Source: Planctomycetota bacterium
GTDB taxonomy: Bacteria; Planctomycetota; Planctomycetia; Pirellulales; Thermoguttaceae
Assembly (NCBI GenBank): GCA_018897395.1
Contig: JAHIKV010000194.1
Span: 1 to 52,512 of the forward strand
DNA length: 52,512 nucleotides
Direction of reading: 5' to 3'
Shown here: piece after piece, positions 27,786 through 39,384 of the stretch
How positions within the stretch are numbered: position 1 is the stretch's first letter
Layout of the letters: every line of letters begins with the position of its first letter
Notes under the pieces: model-generated
The model's database searches: none
What the model saw: only the letters and a program-made list of their open reading frames with translations
Told to the model about the DNA's origin: nothing
Program-made: the position numbers and the translations under genes

Positions 27786-28604
27786 CTACCAATATGCCCC
27801 TTCACCCGTCAATAACGGTTCCTGACACCTTTTCCACAGGCGAGAGAGGAACACGTGCAGCGCGGCGGGGTCGGGGAGGCGGAACCGGGCGATCGACGGG
27901 GCGTCTGGGCCGACGCCGAGCGTGATGCCCGCCACGGCGGCGACCGCGTCGAAGGCCTCCGCATCGTTCCCTCCGTCGCCGGCGTAAACCACCATCGCCT
28001 GCGGCGCGTCGAGATGGTCGAGGATCATCCGCACGGCGGTCCCCTTGTTCCAGCCCGTATCGGGCGATATCTCCAAAGCCATCGGGCCTTCGACGATCCG
28101 CAAACCGTCTCCCTCCCGCCGAACAACCTCCTCGACGCGGCCACGCAATTGGTCGATCTGCTCCGCCGCCACGTCGCGATAGTGAACCGTGCATGCGAAT
28201 CGTTTGTCTTCCACCCGTGCCCCAGGGTAGTCGGAGACGGCTTCGGTGAGCCGGGCGATCAGTTCGGCCGCCGCCGCTTCGGCCTCCTCGGCACGGGGGT
28301 GGACGATGCGCTTCCCGTTCAGGTCCAACTCCATCCCGGCGGCGCCGGCGTAGTAGATGCCGGGCAGATCGACCAGCGCTCGAACCTCCTCCAGCTTTCG
28401 CCCGCTGACCACTCCCACGTGTACGCGCGGCAGCGCCGCCAGTTGGGCCAGCAGCCGGCGGGTATCGGAGGCGAGGATCGCCAACTCCGGCCGCGCGACG
28501 ATCGGCGTCAGCGTGCCGTCGTAGTCCAGCAGCAGCACCAAAGCGCCCCCGTCGAGATAGAGCACTCGCAGCGCCTCGAGCGCGTCCTCGATCGAGGGAT
28601 TCAT
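27786..28604 (-). CDS. otsB: Trehalose-6-phosphate phosphatase
   Basis: 272 residues. LVLLLDYDGTLTPI is HAD motif I with the nucleophile Asp, VGVVSGRKLEEV and YYAGAAGMELDLNGKRI follow, TGWNKGTAV carries the motif III Lys, and VVYAGDGGNDAEAF is motif IV. It removes phosphate from trehalose 6-phosphate made by OtsA. The last 16 residues (KRCQEPLLTGEGAYW with the preceding Trp) are read from the family F repeat and the sequence next to it, so the natural C-terminus was replaced or extended by insertion. GGAGG lies upstream of the ATG at 28604. Third enzyme gene of the operon. Confidence 0.93.
   Translation of the reverse strand: MNPSIEDALEALRVLYLDGGALVLLLDYDGTLTPIVARPELAILASDTRRLLAQLAALPRVHVGVVSGRKLEEVRALVDLPGIYYAGAAGMELDLNGKRIVHPRAEEAEAAAAELIARLTEAVSDYPGARVEDKRFACTVHYRDVAAEQIDQLRGRVEEVVRREGDGLRIVEGPMALEISPDTGWNKGTAVRMILDHLDAPQAMVVYAGDGGNDAEAFDAVAAVAGITLGVGPDAPSIARFRLPDPAALHVFLSRLWKRCQEPLLTGEGAYW
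27814..27833. repeat. Family F REP-like copy at the 5' side of the RAYT gene
   Basis: AACGGTTCCTGACACCTTTT, the inverse of 27077-27097. It is inside the otsB reading frame and codes KRCQEPL. Confidence 0.92.
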
Positions 28605-28619
28605 ACCATGGCCTCCAGG

Positions 28620-28704
28620 AAAAAGGTGTCAGGAACCGTTTTTTCAAGCATTATGCCGAGTCGGACGTCGATTACGCGTAAAAAACGGTTCCTGACACCT
28701 TTTT
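28620..28704. repeat. Family F non-autonomous hairpin element R1
   Basis: 85 bases: AAAAAGGTGTCAGGAACCGT at one end, its complement at the other, and an interior with GCATTATGCCGAGTCGGACG. Nearly identical to R2. It fills the otsA-otsB gap, 3 bases after the otsA stop and 15 before the otsB start. Confidence 0.93.
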
Positions 28705-28707
28705 CTC

Positions 28708-30231
<1,524 letters not shown>

Positions 30232-30284
30232 GTCGTACTCCTTTCCTGTTTGCGCCTCCCACCATTGTTCCGACCAGTGCCCGG

Positions 30285-30368
30285 AAAAAGGTGTCAGGAA
30301 CCGTTTTTCAAGCATTTTGCCGAGTCGGACGCCGATTACACGTAAAAAACGGTTCCTGACACCTTTTT
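30285..30368. repeat. Family F non-autonomous hairpin element R2
   Basis: 84 bases, same ends and interior as R1 (GCATTTTGCCGAGTCGGACG), four differences in total. It fills most of the treT-otsA gap, with a family A half hairpin directly beyond it. Confidence 0.93.
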
Positions 30369-30369
30369 C

Positions 30370-30399
30370 CCCGCCGTGTATTCACGGCGGGCTAAATGA
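30370..30399. repeat. Half copy of family A
   Basis: CCCGCCGTG-TATT-CACGGCGGGC followed by TAAATG: the inverted left hairpin of family A without its partner. Confidence 0.8.
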
Positions 30400-30417
30400 A
30401 ATACTTAAGATTCGTTC

Positions 30418-31647
30418 TTACACGATAAGACTGTCGGGTTCCGGACGGTCCAAACTCAGCAACATAGTGAAATAGTCGCGTAAATGTCTCGTGAGGAGAA
30501 AATGCTCGCGCACGAAATCGTAACCGTTCTGGCCCATCCGCAGCCGTTTGTCGTTGTACCGCATTAAGTAACGGATGCGGTAGGCGGCGCCGGCCGGCGA
30601 ATGGACGAGAAAGCCCGTGTGGTAATCGTGTACTTGCAAGGTGATTCCGCCGCAGGCGCCGCCGATCACCGGCTTGCCCTTCCACAGGGCCTCGGTCACG
30701 GTCAGCCCGAACCCCTCGCGGATCGACTTCTGCAGCACCACGATCGCCGAACGCTGCAAGGCGTTGATGTCGCGGTGGGCGTCGGGCGGCAGCATCAGCA
30801 CCTTCAAGTCCTGGTCCTCGCCGGCCCAATCGAGCACCTCGCGGAGCACCTCGGCGCCCTCGGGGTCGTCCTCGGCGGGACCGCCGGCCAACACCAGTTG
30901 CAAACCAGTGTGATACGGCTTCAACAGCCGGTAGGCTTCGATCACTCCCAGCGGGTCCTTGAACCGGTCGAACCGCGACACTTGCAGCAGCATCGGCCGG
31001 TCCGGGTCGACGCCGAGGCGGGTCAGCGTCTCCAAGCGTTCCGCCTCGGGGATTGGGCAGTTTTTGTCCGACAACGGGTCGATCGACGGCGGGATCAGAA
31101 ACATCGGGCAGGCCACCGGCCGGGTGAACGCGGCCATCGAGAAAACCGTCGCTTCGTACTGCGGCAGGGCCGCATCCAAATACTTCCAAACTCCCCGATC
31201 GGGCCGCGAGGCGTCGATGTGACACCGCCATATCCAGCGGCCCACCTGTCCCTCGGGCGTGAAACGCGGCAGGTAGATCGGCTGCGGATCATGCACGAAC
31301 ACCACGTCCGCCTGGAGGTTCAAGCGTTCGGCGTTTTCGCGGTTTATTTCGTAGTGCAGGTCGTAATCGCGTTTTTTCAGCGAAACCGGCAGCCCTTGCA
31401 GGCCGTTGTGGAAGGACTTGGTGACGCGGTAGAAATCGGCCGTCCCCTCGATTACCTCCCAACTGGCGTCGATGCCTAGCTCCCGCATCAAGGGGATCAT
31501 CCAACGGAGTATTTCCGCCACTCCGCCGCCGTTCCGCGTGGAGTTGACGTGGACCACCCGCTTGCCGGCCAGCCGTTCGGCCAGGCGGTACAACCGCTGG
31601 ATCTCTTGGTGGCCCACCACCTCTTCGTAACGATCGAGCAACTTCAT
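30418..31647 (-). CDS. treT: Trehalose glycosyltransferring synthase-like GT4 enzyme (TreT type)
   Basis: 409 residues. GKRVVHVNSTRNGGGVAEIL, RWMIPLMRELGIDASWEVIE is the N-terminal half typical of TreT, HDPQPIYLP and WRCHIDASRP follow, and the C-terminal GT-B half has LLQVSRFDRFKDPLGVIEAY and VVLQKSIREGFGLTVTEALW. TreT makes trehalose from a nucleoside-diphosphate-glucose and glucose, reversibly in some organisms; a trehalose phosphorylase-type activity cannot be excluded. Eleven bases after the DUF5752 gene, second of the enzyme-linked genes in the operon. Confidence 0.88.
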   Translation of the reverse strand: MKLLDRYEEVVGHQEIQRLYRLAERLAGKRVVHVNSTRNGGGVAEILRWMIPLMRELGIDASWEVIEGTADFYRVTKSFHNGLQGLPVSLKKRDYDLHYEINRENAERLNLQADVVFVHDPQPIYLPRFTPEGQVGRWIWRCHIDASRPDRGVWKYLDAALPQYEATVFSMAAFTRPVACPMFLIPPSIDPLSDKNCPIPEAERLETLTRLGVDPDRPMLLQVSRFDRFKDPLGVIEAYRLLKPYHTGLQLVLAGGPAEDDPEGAEVLREVLDWAGEDQDLKVLMLPPDAHRDINALQRSAIVVLQKSIREGFGLTVTEALWKGKPVIGGACGGITLQVHDYHTGFLVHSPAGAAYRIRYLMRYNDKRLRMGQNGYDFVREHFLLTRHLRDYFTMLLSLDRPEPDSLIV

Positions 31648-31658
31648 GCGGACGCCTT

Positions 31659-32321
31659 CTATGTCACGGTCGGTACAGACGAGTGTCGCTGAAACAAATC
31701 GAGTATTTCTTGACGCAACTGACTCAGGTTCAGAAAGTAAAAGTCGATCTCCCGCAAACCGGCCGCCAGGGCCTCGCTGGTGTCGAACTGCTCCAGCCAG
31801 AGCGAGAAATCGTCGGTTTGCCCCCCGGTCCGCCGCCGGGCTTCATGCACGTGAAAAAACAGGGACCGCAAGGACATGCGCTCGACCGTTTCGGCCAGCG
31901 CCGCCGGTGTGGGTATCCGCTCGCCGGTGTCGTAGGCCACCAACCGCGAGGCAACAAGATGCAACTCGAATCCGGACCGACACCAGGGAGTGCGTTCCAG
32001 ACCCCACAGGCGATCCTCGATAGTGTCGATCAGAGTGGAGCGCACGCCGGCGATCGACGTCTCCTTGTAAGGGTCCACCAAACCGAGTTCTTCGGCCAAC
32101 ACCGGGTCTCCCAACGCCTCCCAGCACCAGCGGGCCAGGTCGTTGGGAAACTCGTACATCTCGAAGTGGTCCTCCAGCGGACAGCGGAGCATGTGGTGTT
32201 CCAACACGGGGTCGGGCACCGTGCGCACGGCGTCGAGCAACTCGCGCAGATTCGAGCAACTCCGGCCGATGGCGCGGCGCGCAAGACTGCAATCCACCAG
32301 TACAAATGGTTCAACGGCCAT
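31659..32321 (-). CDS. DUF5752 family protein
   Basis: 220 residues, no signal peptide or membrane segment. FVLVDCSLARRAIGRSCSNL, RELLDAVRTVPDPVLEHHML, FEMYEFPNDLARWCWEALGD and LFFHVHEARRRTGGQTDDFS match the DUF5752 family as I recall it; such genes often neighbour trehalose or glycosyltransferase genes. The fold may be a metal-binding helical one given His/Glu clusters (DHFEMYEFPND; HVHEARRR), but this is guesswork. Nine bases after the membrane-protein gene and 11 before treT, so an operon member. Function is unknown. Confidence 0.75.
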   Translation of the reverse strand: MAVEPFVLVDCSLARRAIGRSCSNLRELLDAVRTVPDPVLEHHMLRCPLEDHFEMYEFPNDLARWCWEALGDPVLAEELGLVDPYKETSIAGVRSTLIDTIEDRLWGLERTPWCRSGFELHLVASRLVAYDTGERIPTPAALAETVERMSLRSLFFHVHEARRRTGGQTDDFSLWLEQFDTSEALAAGLREIDFYFLNLSQLRQEILDLFQRHSSVPTVT

Positions 32322-32330
32322 CTTCTATTC

Positions 32331-32693
32331 TCAGCCTCCGTCCAGAACGTGATTGCCCAACAGGTTGGCCACGATCCACGCCGAGGCGGCCACTATCGGC
32401 AACGACCACGCGTATCGCCGAAAATCCCTCCACGTGGACTGCTCGCCGGCGCTGTTGGTCCCCTGGCCCGACCGTTGGTCCAACCAGCGGCCGAAAATCA
32501 TCAACGCCACGACCACGAAGAAGGCAATGTCCAACACGGCCACCCAACCGCTCCCCGACGCCGTAATACCCCACAACAACAACAGCAGAACCAGCGGGCC
32601 AAGGACCACCCAAAACAGATGCGATCCCAACACGGCAAAGCTGGTGACGACGATAGGTTCCGTCGGCTCTTTCCGATTGTCTTCAGCGTTCAT
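32331..32693 (-). CDS. Small membrane protein, first gene of the trehalose operon
   Basis: 120 residues from the ATG at 32693, with GGAGGTG upstream. Three hydrophobic segments: SHLFWVVLGPLVLLLLLWGI, WVAVLDIAFFVVVALMIFG and YAWSLPIVAASAWIVANLL. I do not recognise a family. The strong ribosome site, tight spacing to the DUF5752 gene and conserved-looking codon use make it a real gene. Possibly a scaffold or an unrelated passenger. Confidence 0.7.
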   Translation of the reverse strand: MNAEDNRKEPTEPIVVTSFAVLGSHLFWVVLGPLVLLLLLWGITASGSGWVAVLDIAFFVVVALMIFGRWLDQRSGQGTNSAGEQSTWRDFRRYAWSLPIVAASAWIVANLLGNHVLDGG

Positions 32694-32756
32694 GGCACAC
32701 CTCCAACCCGGTCCTGACTCTCCGTCGATAACGATGTTAATGGTAGTTTGTAGTTC

Positions 32757-32894
32757 GTAGGGTGCGTAAAACGCACCATTGTCCGCTGAGAATGGTGCGG
32801 TTTGGGTGGCACGCCCAGAACGAAGTGATGGGCGTGGCCCCAAGGAAACACGCCCTTCGCTGCGCTCAGGGCGTGCCACCCAGTTGCACCCTAC
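32757..32894. repeat. Family D element interrupted by a family E element (nested)
   Basis: Outer ends GTAGGGTGCG (32757) and TGCACCCTAC (32894) with internal ACGCACCATT and AATGGTGCG arms belong to family D. The right arm is split by a complete family E hairpin at 32804-32881 (GGGTGGCACGCCC ... GGGCGTGCCACCC). Confidence 0.85.
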
Positions 32895-33313
32895 GAATCG
32901 TGTTGCCAAACGTGTGCGTCCGGCGGACTATCGCCACACGCCCGCTTCGTCATGGCAGCGGCAGCCACGACGCCGCATCGGGCGAAGCGCTCACCCCAAA
33001 GACCCCAAAAGGGATCGGCCGCCGAAACACGGAACGACATCGGAACACTCCCGTTGCGGCAGTCAACGCGATGTCGTCACCAGTAAACCCTACGATATAA
33101 CAAATGAGGAGTATGCCGTGGCTTGATTTGGCTTTGCCTCTCATTGTACACTAGAAGTGCGTTCCTAGACACCGGTGGCGACCTCGAAACCGCAAGTTGT
33201 TCTCCGCCAATAGGTTGTGACGTCGCTCTCCCGTCCCCCAAAACTCGTGGATCAGACGGTTTACGCGAAACCAAGGACTAAGATACTATCTGAGGTGTCC
33301 GGGAATAATACCA
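32895..33313. other. Spacer without recognised content
   Basis: I find no convincing gene, RNA or promoter here. Several stretches lean toward A/T and the open frames are short with no ribosome site. It may hold the promoters of glgX (plus) and of the trehalose operon (minus), but no clear -35/-10 pair was identified. Confidence 0.4.
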
Positions 33314-33396
33314 TTTAGCCCGCCGTGAATACACGGCGGGCAGCGATAGTTGGGCGCGCCAGACCGTGCCCCGGGTGTATTCACCCGGGGCTAAAT
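33314..33396. repeat. Paired palindrome, family A (complete copy)
   Basis: TTTAGCCCGCCGTG... and CCCCGGGTG-TATT-CACCCGGGGCTAAAT. The middle GCAGCG...AGACCGTGCCCC is shared with the reversed copy at 36688-36786, so the middle is also conserved. Confidence 0.88.
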
Positions 33397-33483
33397 AGCT
33401 GTTTTTTCGGGCCAATTCCCGGACGCCCTCATTCAGTGGTATGCTTGCCGAGTAAGGTTGTCTGGCCGTGGAGTGAATTATCG

Positions 33484-35577
<2,094 letters not shown>

Positions 35578-35590
35578 AGATGAAACCAGC

Positions 35591-35651
35591 GTAGGGTGCG
35601 TCCGCGACGCACCGATATGGTTGTTCATGGTGCGTCGAGGACGCACCCTAC
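35591..35651. repeat. Family D paired palindrome
   Basis: GTAGGGTGCGTCCGCGACGC and GGTGCGTCGAGGACGCACCC then TAC. Fills the convergent gap between glgX and the SDR gene. Confidence 0.9.
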
Positions 35652-35655
35652 TTTC

Positions 35656-36645
35656 TCACGGCAAGCCGGCCGCCGCCAGACGGCGCATCCCCTCGGCCGT
35701 CGAGATTGTCGGGCGATAGCCAAAATCCTCGCGGGCGCGAGTGATGTCGAAATAGTGCGAAGTGGACAACTGCGCGGCGAGAAACCGACACATCGGCGGC
35801 TCGTCGCGGCGGCGCAACAGCCCGTACAACGCCTCGTAAAACAGACCCGAAATCCACGCCGCACGGGCCGAGATCGACTTCCGCACCGGCGGCAGTCCGG
35901 CCAGGGCCAGAATCTCGTCGATCCACCGCCAGCAGTTCACCGGCTCGCCCTGGCTGATGAAGTATGCCCGGCCGGCGGCCGGCGAGCCGGGCGTCAGTGC
36001 GTCGGCCGCCAACAGATGGGCCGAAGCGGCGTTCTCGACGTACACCGTGTCGATCACGTTCTCGCCGTTTCCCACCCGACGGAGCCGGCCCGCGCGGGCG
36101 TCGGCCAGCAGCCGCGGGATCAAGTACCTGTCGCGCGGTCCCCAGATCAAGTGCGGCCGAAGCGCACAGGTCAGCAGTCCGTTCCGCCCGTTGCCGGCCA
36201 GCACGTGCCGCTCGGCCAACGCCTTCGAGCGGGGATAGTGGCAGAGCCAGCGGCGCGGATAGGGGACCGATTCGTCGACGCCCCGCTGGCTGCGTCCGTC
36301 GAAGATGACGCTGGGGCTGCTGGTGTAGACGAGCCGCCGGACGCCGTGGGCCAGACAGCCCTCGACGACGTGGCGGGTGGCGAGCGTGTTGTTGTCGAAG
36401 AAGTGTTTCCACGTGCCGCCGAAACCCGTCACGCCGCCGACGTGAAACACCACGTCCGCGCCGCGGCACGCTTCGACTACCGCCCGCCGGTCGCGCAGAT
36501 CGGCGCGGACCGTTTCGACGCCCAGTTCGTCCAGCCGCGGGCAGTCGTTCCGGCAGATCGCCCGGACCCGATCGCCGCGCTCGACGAGTTGTTCGACGAC
36601 GTACAGCCCAAGAAAGCCTCCGCCGCCGGTGACCAATGCGTTCAC
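35656..36645 (-). CDS. Extended SDR: NAD(P)-dependent epimerase/dehydratase or 3-beta-hydroxysterol dehydrogenase-like
   Basis: 329 residues. VTGGGGFLGLYVVEQL (6-20) is the dinucleotide-binding loop, VFHVGGVTGFGG follows, and VYTSSPSVIFDG with YPRSKALAE gives the Ser/Tyr137/Lys141 catalytic set. The long C-terminal part (LIWGPRDRYLIPRLLADARA; VIDTVYVENAASAHLLAADA; AYFISQGEPVNCWRWIDEIL) resembles 3-beta-HSD/OleD-like enzymes more than UDP-sugar epimerases. Substrate is unknown; sterol-, olefin- or hopanoid-like lipids are possibilities. Confidence 0.85.
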   Translation of the reverse strand: MNALVTGGGGFLGLYVVEQLVERGDRVRAICRNDCPRLDELGVETVRADLRDRRAVVEACRGADVVFHVGGVTGFGGTWKHFFDNNTLATRHVVEGCLAHGVRRLVYTSSPSVIFDGRSQRGVDESVPYPRRWLCHYPRSKALAERHVLAGNGRNGLLTCALRPHLIWGPRDRYLIPRLLADARAGRLRRVGNGENVIDTVYVENAASAHLLAADALTPGSPAAGRAYFISQGEPVNCWRWIDEILALAGLPPVRKSISARAAWISGLFYEALYGLLRRRDEPPMCRFLAAQLSTSHYFDITRAREDFGYRPTISTAEGMRRLAAAGLP

Positions 36646-36687
36646 AAAATTCTTTCCCGCACAGAGGAGATGGGGTTGCGGTTCCTC

Positions 36688-36786
36688 TATTTAGCCCCCG
36701 GTGTATTTAGCCCCCGGTGAATACACCGGGGCACGGTCTGCATCTCCCTCAGCGCTGCCCGCCGTGTATTCACGGCGGGCTAAATG
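36688..36786. repeat. Paired palindrome, family A (reversed copy with partial duplication)
   Basis: Read on the minus strand it has CATTTAGCCCGCCGTG ... GGGCAGCG ... AGACCGTGCCCCGG ... CTAAATA as at 33314-33396. The right hairpin end (TTTAGCCCCCGGTG) occurs twice in a row. Confidence 0.85.
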
Positions 36787-36827
36787 GAATTATTCCCGGA
36801 CACCCTCATGCTAATTTATTACTCCGC

Positions 36828-38264
36828 TTACGGTTCTTTCCGCAACCGGAGCCAGTCGCTGTGGAAAACGCCCTCGCGGTCGACGCGGTTGTACGTGTGG
36901 GCGCCGAAGTAGTCGCGCTGGGCCTGCAACAGGTTGGCCGGCAGCCGTTCGGAGCGATAACCGTCGTAATACGCCAATGCGGACGACAGCGCGGGGACGG
37001 GTATGCCCAGCCGGACGGCCGTGGTCACCACGTTGCGCCACGCGGTCTGGGCCTTGCGGACCGCCTTCTTGAAGTACGGGGCCAGCAGCAGGTTTTCCGG
37101 CGGCTTTTTGGCGTCGAAGGCCTCCTTGATCCGTTCGAGGAACACGGCGCGGATGATGCACCCGCCGCGCCACAGCATGGCGATTTCGCCGAACTTCAGC
37201 GGCCAGTCGTGCTCCTTCGCCGCGGCTTGAATCTGGACGTAGCCCTGGGCGTAGCTGCAAATCTTCGAGGCATAGAGCGATTGCCGCACCTGCTCGATGA
37301 ACTTCACGCGGTCGCCGCGGAACTTCGCCGTCGGTCCCTTCAATACTTTGCTCGCGCGGACCCGCGCGTCTTTCATCGCCGAGAGGCATCGGGCGTAGAC
37401 GGCCTCGGTCACCAGTGTGCTCGGCACGCCCAGATCGAGCGCCAGTTGGCTCATCCACTTGCCCGTCCCCTTCGCCCCGGCGGTGTCCAGGATCATATCG
37501 ACCAGATAGCCGTCCGAAAGGTCGTCGCGAACGCTGAAGATATCGCGGGTAATCTCGATCAAATAGCTGTTCAACTCCCCTTCGTACCACTGCTGGAACA
37601 CGTCGTACAACTCGTCGTTGGTCAGGCCGGCGGCGTTTTTGAGCATCCAGTAGGCCTCGCAGATCAACTGCATGTCGCCGTACTCGATGCCGTTGTGGAC
37701 CATTTTGACGTAGTGGCCCGCGCCGCGCGGCCCGACCCATTCGCAACACGGTACGTCGCCGCCGGGACCGACCTTGGCGGCGATGGCCTGAAAGATCGGC
37801 TTGACCAGCGGCCAGGCTTTTTCGCTTCCGCCGGGCATCATGCTGGGGCCTTTCAGCGCGCCCTCTTCGCCGCCCGAGACGCCGGTGCCGACGTAGAGCA
37901 GTCCTTTCGACTCGACGTACTTAGTGCGTCGTTCGGTCTCGCTGAAATGGGTGTTTCCGCCGTCGATAATCACGTCGCCCGGCTCGAGCAGCGGGATCAG
38001 CTTTTCGATGAACTCATCGACAGCCGGTCCGGCCTTGACCATCAGCATCACTTTGCGCGGCGCGGCGAGGCTTGCGACCAGCTCTTCGAGCGAATGGCAG
38101 CCGACGAAGTTTTTTCCTTTGGCCCGTCCGGCCAGCAGGTCGTCGACTTTGCTTACGGTGCGGTTATAGACCGCGATGGAAAACCCCCGGCTTTCGATGT
38201 TCAGGGCCAGATTCTCGCCCATCACGGCCAGGCCGATCAGTCCGATGTCGCATTGGTTTGGCAT
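36828..38264 (-). CDS. gnd: 6-phosphogluconate dehydrogenase (decarboxylating)
   Basis: 478 residues, the normal length. DIGLIGLAVMGENLALNIES is the NADP-binding motif (one GLxVMG variant), GTGVSGGEEGALKGPSMMPG is the substrate-site signature, KMVHNGIEYGDMQLICEAY holds the catalytic Lys, and LDTAGAKGTGKWMSQLALDL and YFGAHTYNRVDREGVFHSDW close the protein. It oxidises 6-phosphogluconate to ribulose 5-phosphate with NADPH formation. The start at 38264 is followed by MPNQCDIGLIG. Monocistronic, with repeats on both sides. Confidence 0.97.
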   Translation of the reverse strand: MPNQCDIGLIGLAVMGENLALNIESRGFSIAVYNRTVSKVDDLLAGRAKGKNFVGCHSLEELVASLAAPRKVMLMVKAGPAVDEFIEKLIPLLEPGDVIIDGGNTHFSETERRTKYVESKGLLYVGTGVSGGEEGALKGPSMMPGGSEKAWPLVKPIFQAIAAKVGPGGDVPCCEWVGPRGAGHYVKMVHNGIEYGDMQLICEAYWMLKNAAGLTNDELYDVFQQWYEGELNSYLIEITRDIFSVRDDLSDGYLVDMILDTAGAKGTGKWMSQLALDLGVPSTLVTEAVYARCLSAMKDARVRASKVLKGPTAKFRGDRVKFIEQVRQSLYASKICSYAQGYVQIQAAAKEHDWPLKFGEIAMLWRGGCIIRAVFLERIKEAFDAKKPPENLLLAPYFKKAVRKAQTAWRNVVTTAVRLGIPVPALSSALAYYDGYRSERLPANLLQAQRDYFGAHTYNRVDREGVFHSDWLRLRKEP

Positions 38265-38295
38265 GGTAGTTTTCAGTTTTCAGTAATCAGTTGTT

Positions 38296-38323
38296 AGTTT
38301 AGCCGCCGCGTCCACGCGGCGAA
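38296..38323 (+). repeat. Left 28-bp inverted repeat around dinD
   Basis: AGTTTAGCCGCCGCGTCC then ACGCGGCGAA: the exact inverse of 39317-39344. Preceded by CAGTTTTCAGTAATCAGTTG, the same kind of tract that flanks the right copy. Confidence 0.92.
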
Positions 38324-38373
38324 AATACGGGGCACTCGTGCGTTGCACCTCGACGTATTCCGGGCTTTGTTGC

Positions 38374-39243
38374 TTATTCCTGGCTGTCCGATGCGTCCGA
38401 CTCCAACGCCTTCACCTGTTTGGGCAGCTTCTTTTGTTCCGATTCCACGTGACGCTTGATCTTTTTGATGTCTTCGGACGGCGGCAATTGCTCGGGCACG
38501 ATGCCGCGCTTGCCGAGGAGTTTTCGGACCTCGGCGTTGTTTTTGACGTGCTCGTCGGCAATCGAGCTTTCCGCCCGCAAGTCATCCCGCTTGATGTTGA
38601 AGTTGGTGATCTCGTTGGCGAAGTCCTTGGCTTTAATTGTGATCGTGGGTAGGAAGTCGGCCAGCGGGCGGCTGCCGGGGACGTTCAACCGTTCTTTCAT
38701 CTGTTGCGTTGTTCGCCCGCCGAAAAGCGATTGGTCGCCCCGGCTGCGAATCCGCCCGAAACTCCTTTCATCGCCAACCCGCTCGAAAATAATGCCCGAG
38801 AGTTCCTTTTCCGACAGCGTTAGCTTCTTTCGCGCGCTTAGCCGTTCAGCCTCGGCAAGCCGCTTTTCGATAAGCTCCTGTTTTCGGGTCTGGACGGCAA
38901 AATACGTTTGAGCAAACGCAATCGGGGCCTTTGTCGAGTCGCCGTTCTGGGCAATCAGATAGCAGGCATACCGAGTGAGCATGTAATCGCCCACTTCCCG
39001 CTCCGCACCCTTCCCAAGAGGGATCATTTTGCTGACTTCGGCAAAATGATCGCTGGGATTGTAACCGGCGTTCTTACAGGCAGTTACAGCTTTTTCCACA
39101 ACCTGCTCGAAACTTCGCCACGTCTGATATCCCAGCACCACCTGTAAGTCCCGAGCCAGCCAAAACTCGACCCCGCTCTCCTCTTCCCTATGCACTAACT
39201 GCTCAAAGCTGGTGTGAAGTTGAACGACAAGTTCTTTTTTCAT
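38374..39243 (-). CDS. dinD: DNA damage-inducible protein D (DinD)
   Basis: 289 residues from the ATG at 39243 (the frame opens at 39276). VEFWLARDLQVVLGYQTWRS, FEQVVEKAVTACKNAGYNPS, DHFAEVSKMIPLGKGAEREV, DYMLTRYACYLIAQNGDSTK and IAFAQTYFAVQTRKQELIEK give an unmistakable DinD: a KilA-N/BRO-like N-terminal domain and a coiled-coil middle. DinD modulates RecA filaments in E. coli as an SOS gene. It is an accessory gene with patchy distribution; here it is bounded by 28-base perfect inverted repeats, and codon use is visibly less GC-biased than its neighbours. Confidence 0.93.
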   Translation of the reverse strand: MKKELVVQLHTSFEQLVHREEESGVEFWLARDLQVVLGYQTWRSFEQVVEKAVTACKNAGYNPSDHFAEVSKMIPLGKGAEREVGDYMLTRYACYLIAQNGDSTKAPIAFAQTYFAVQTRKQELIEKRLAEAERLSARKKLTLSEKELSGIIFERVGDERSFGRIRSRGDQSLFGGRTTQQMKERLNVPGSRPLADFLPTITIKAKDFANEITNFNIKRDDLRAESSIADEHVKNNAEVRKLLGKRGIVPEQLPPSEDIKKIKRHVESEQKKLPKQVKALESDASDSQE

Positions 39244-39316
39244 GGGGAACCCCCGTCGGTCTCGGACAAAGTTCACGGGCCGTCGTGCCGACGACCGCTA
39301 ATCGACTTCCGCACAA

Positions 39317-39344
39317 TTCGCCGCGTGGACGCGGCGGCTAAACT
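39317..39344 (-). repeat. Right 28-bp inverted repeat around dinD
   Basis: TTCGCCGCGTGGACGCGG then CGGCTAAACT. Immediately followed by CTGACAACTGACAACTGACA-type repeats and GTGGATAGT-complement repeats up to about 39402. Confidence 0.92.
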
Positions 39345-39384
39345 GACAACTGACAACTGACAACTAAATACTATCCACTACCCA

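Noticed and set aside
30232..30315. 28-residue N-terminal extension of otsA
   Set aside because: It is translated from repeat R2 and its flank; the ATG at 30231 has AAAGGAG at the right distance.
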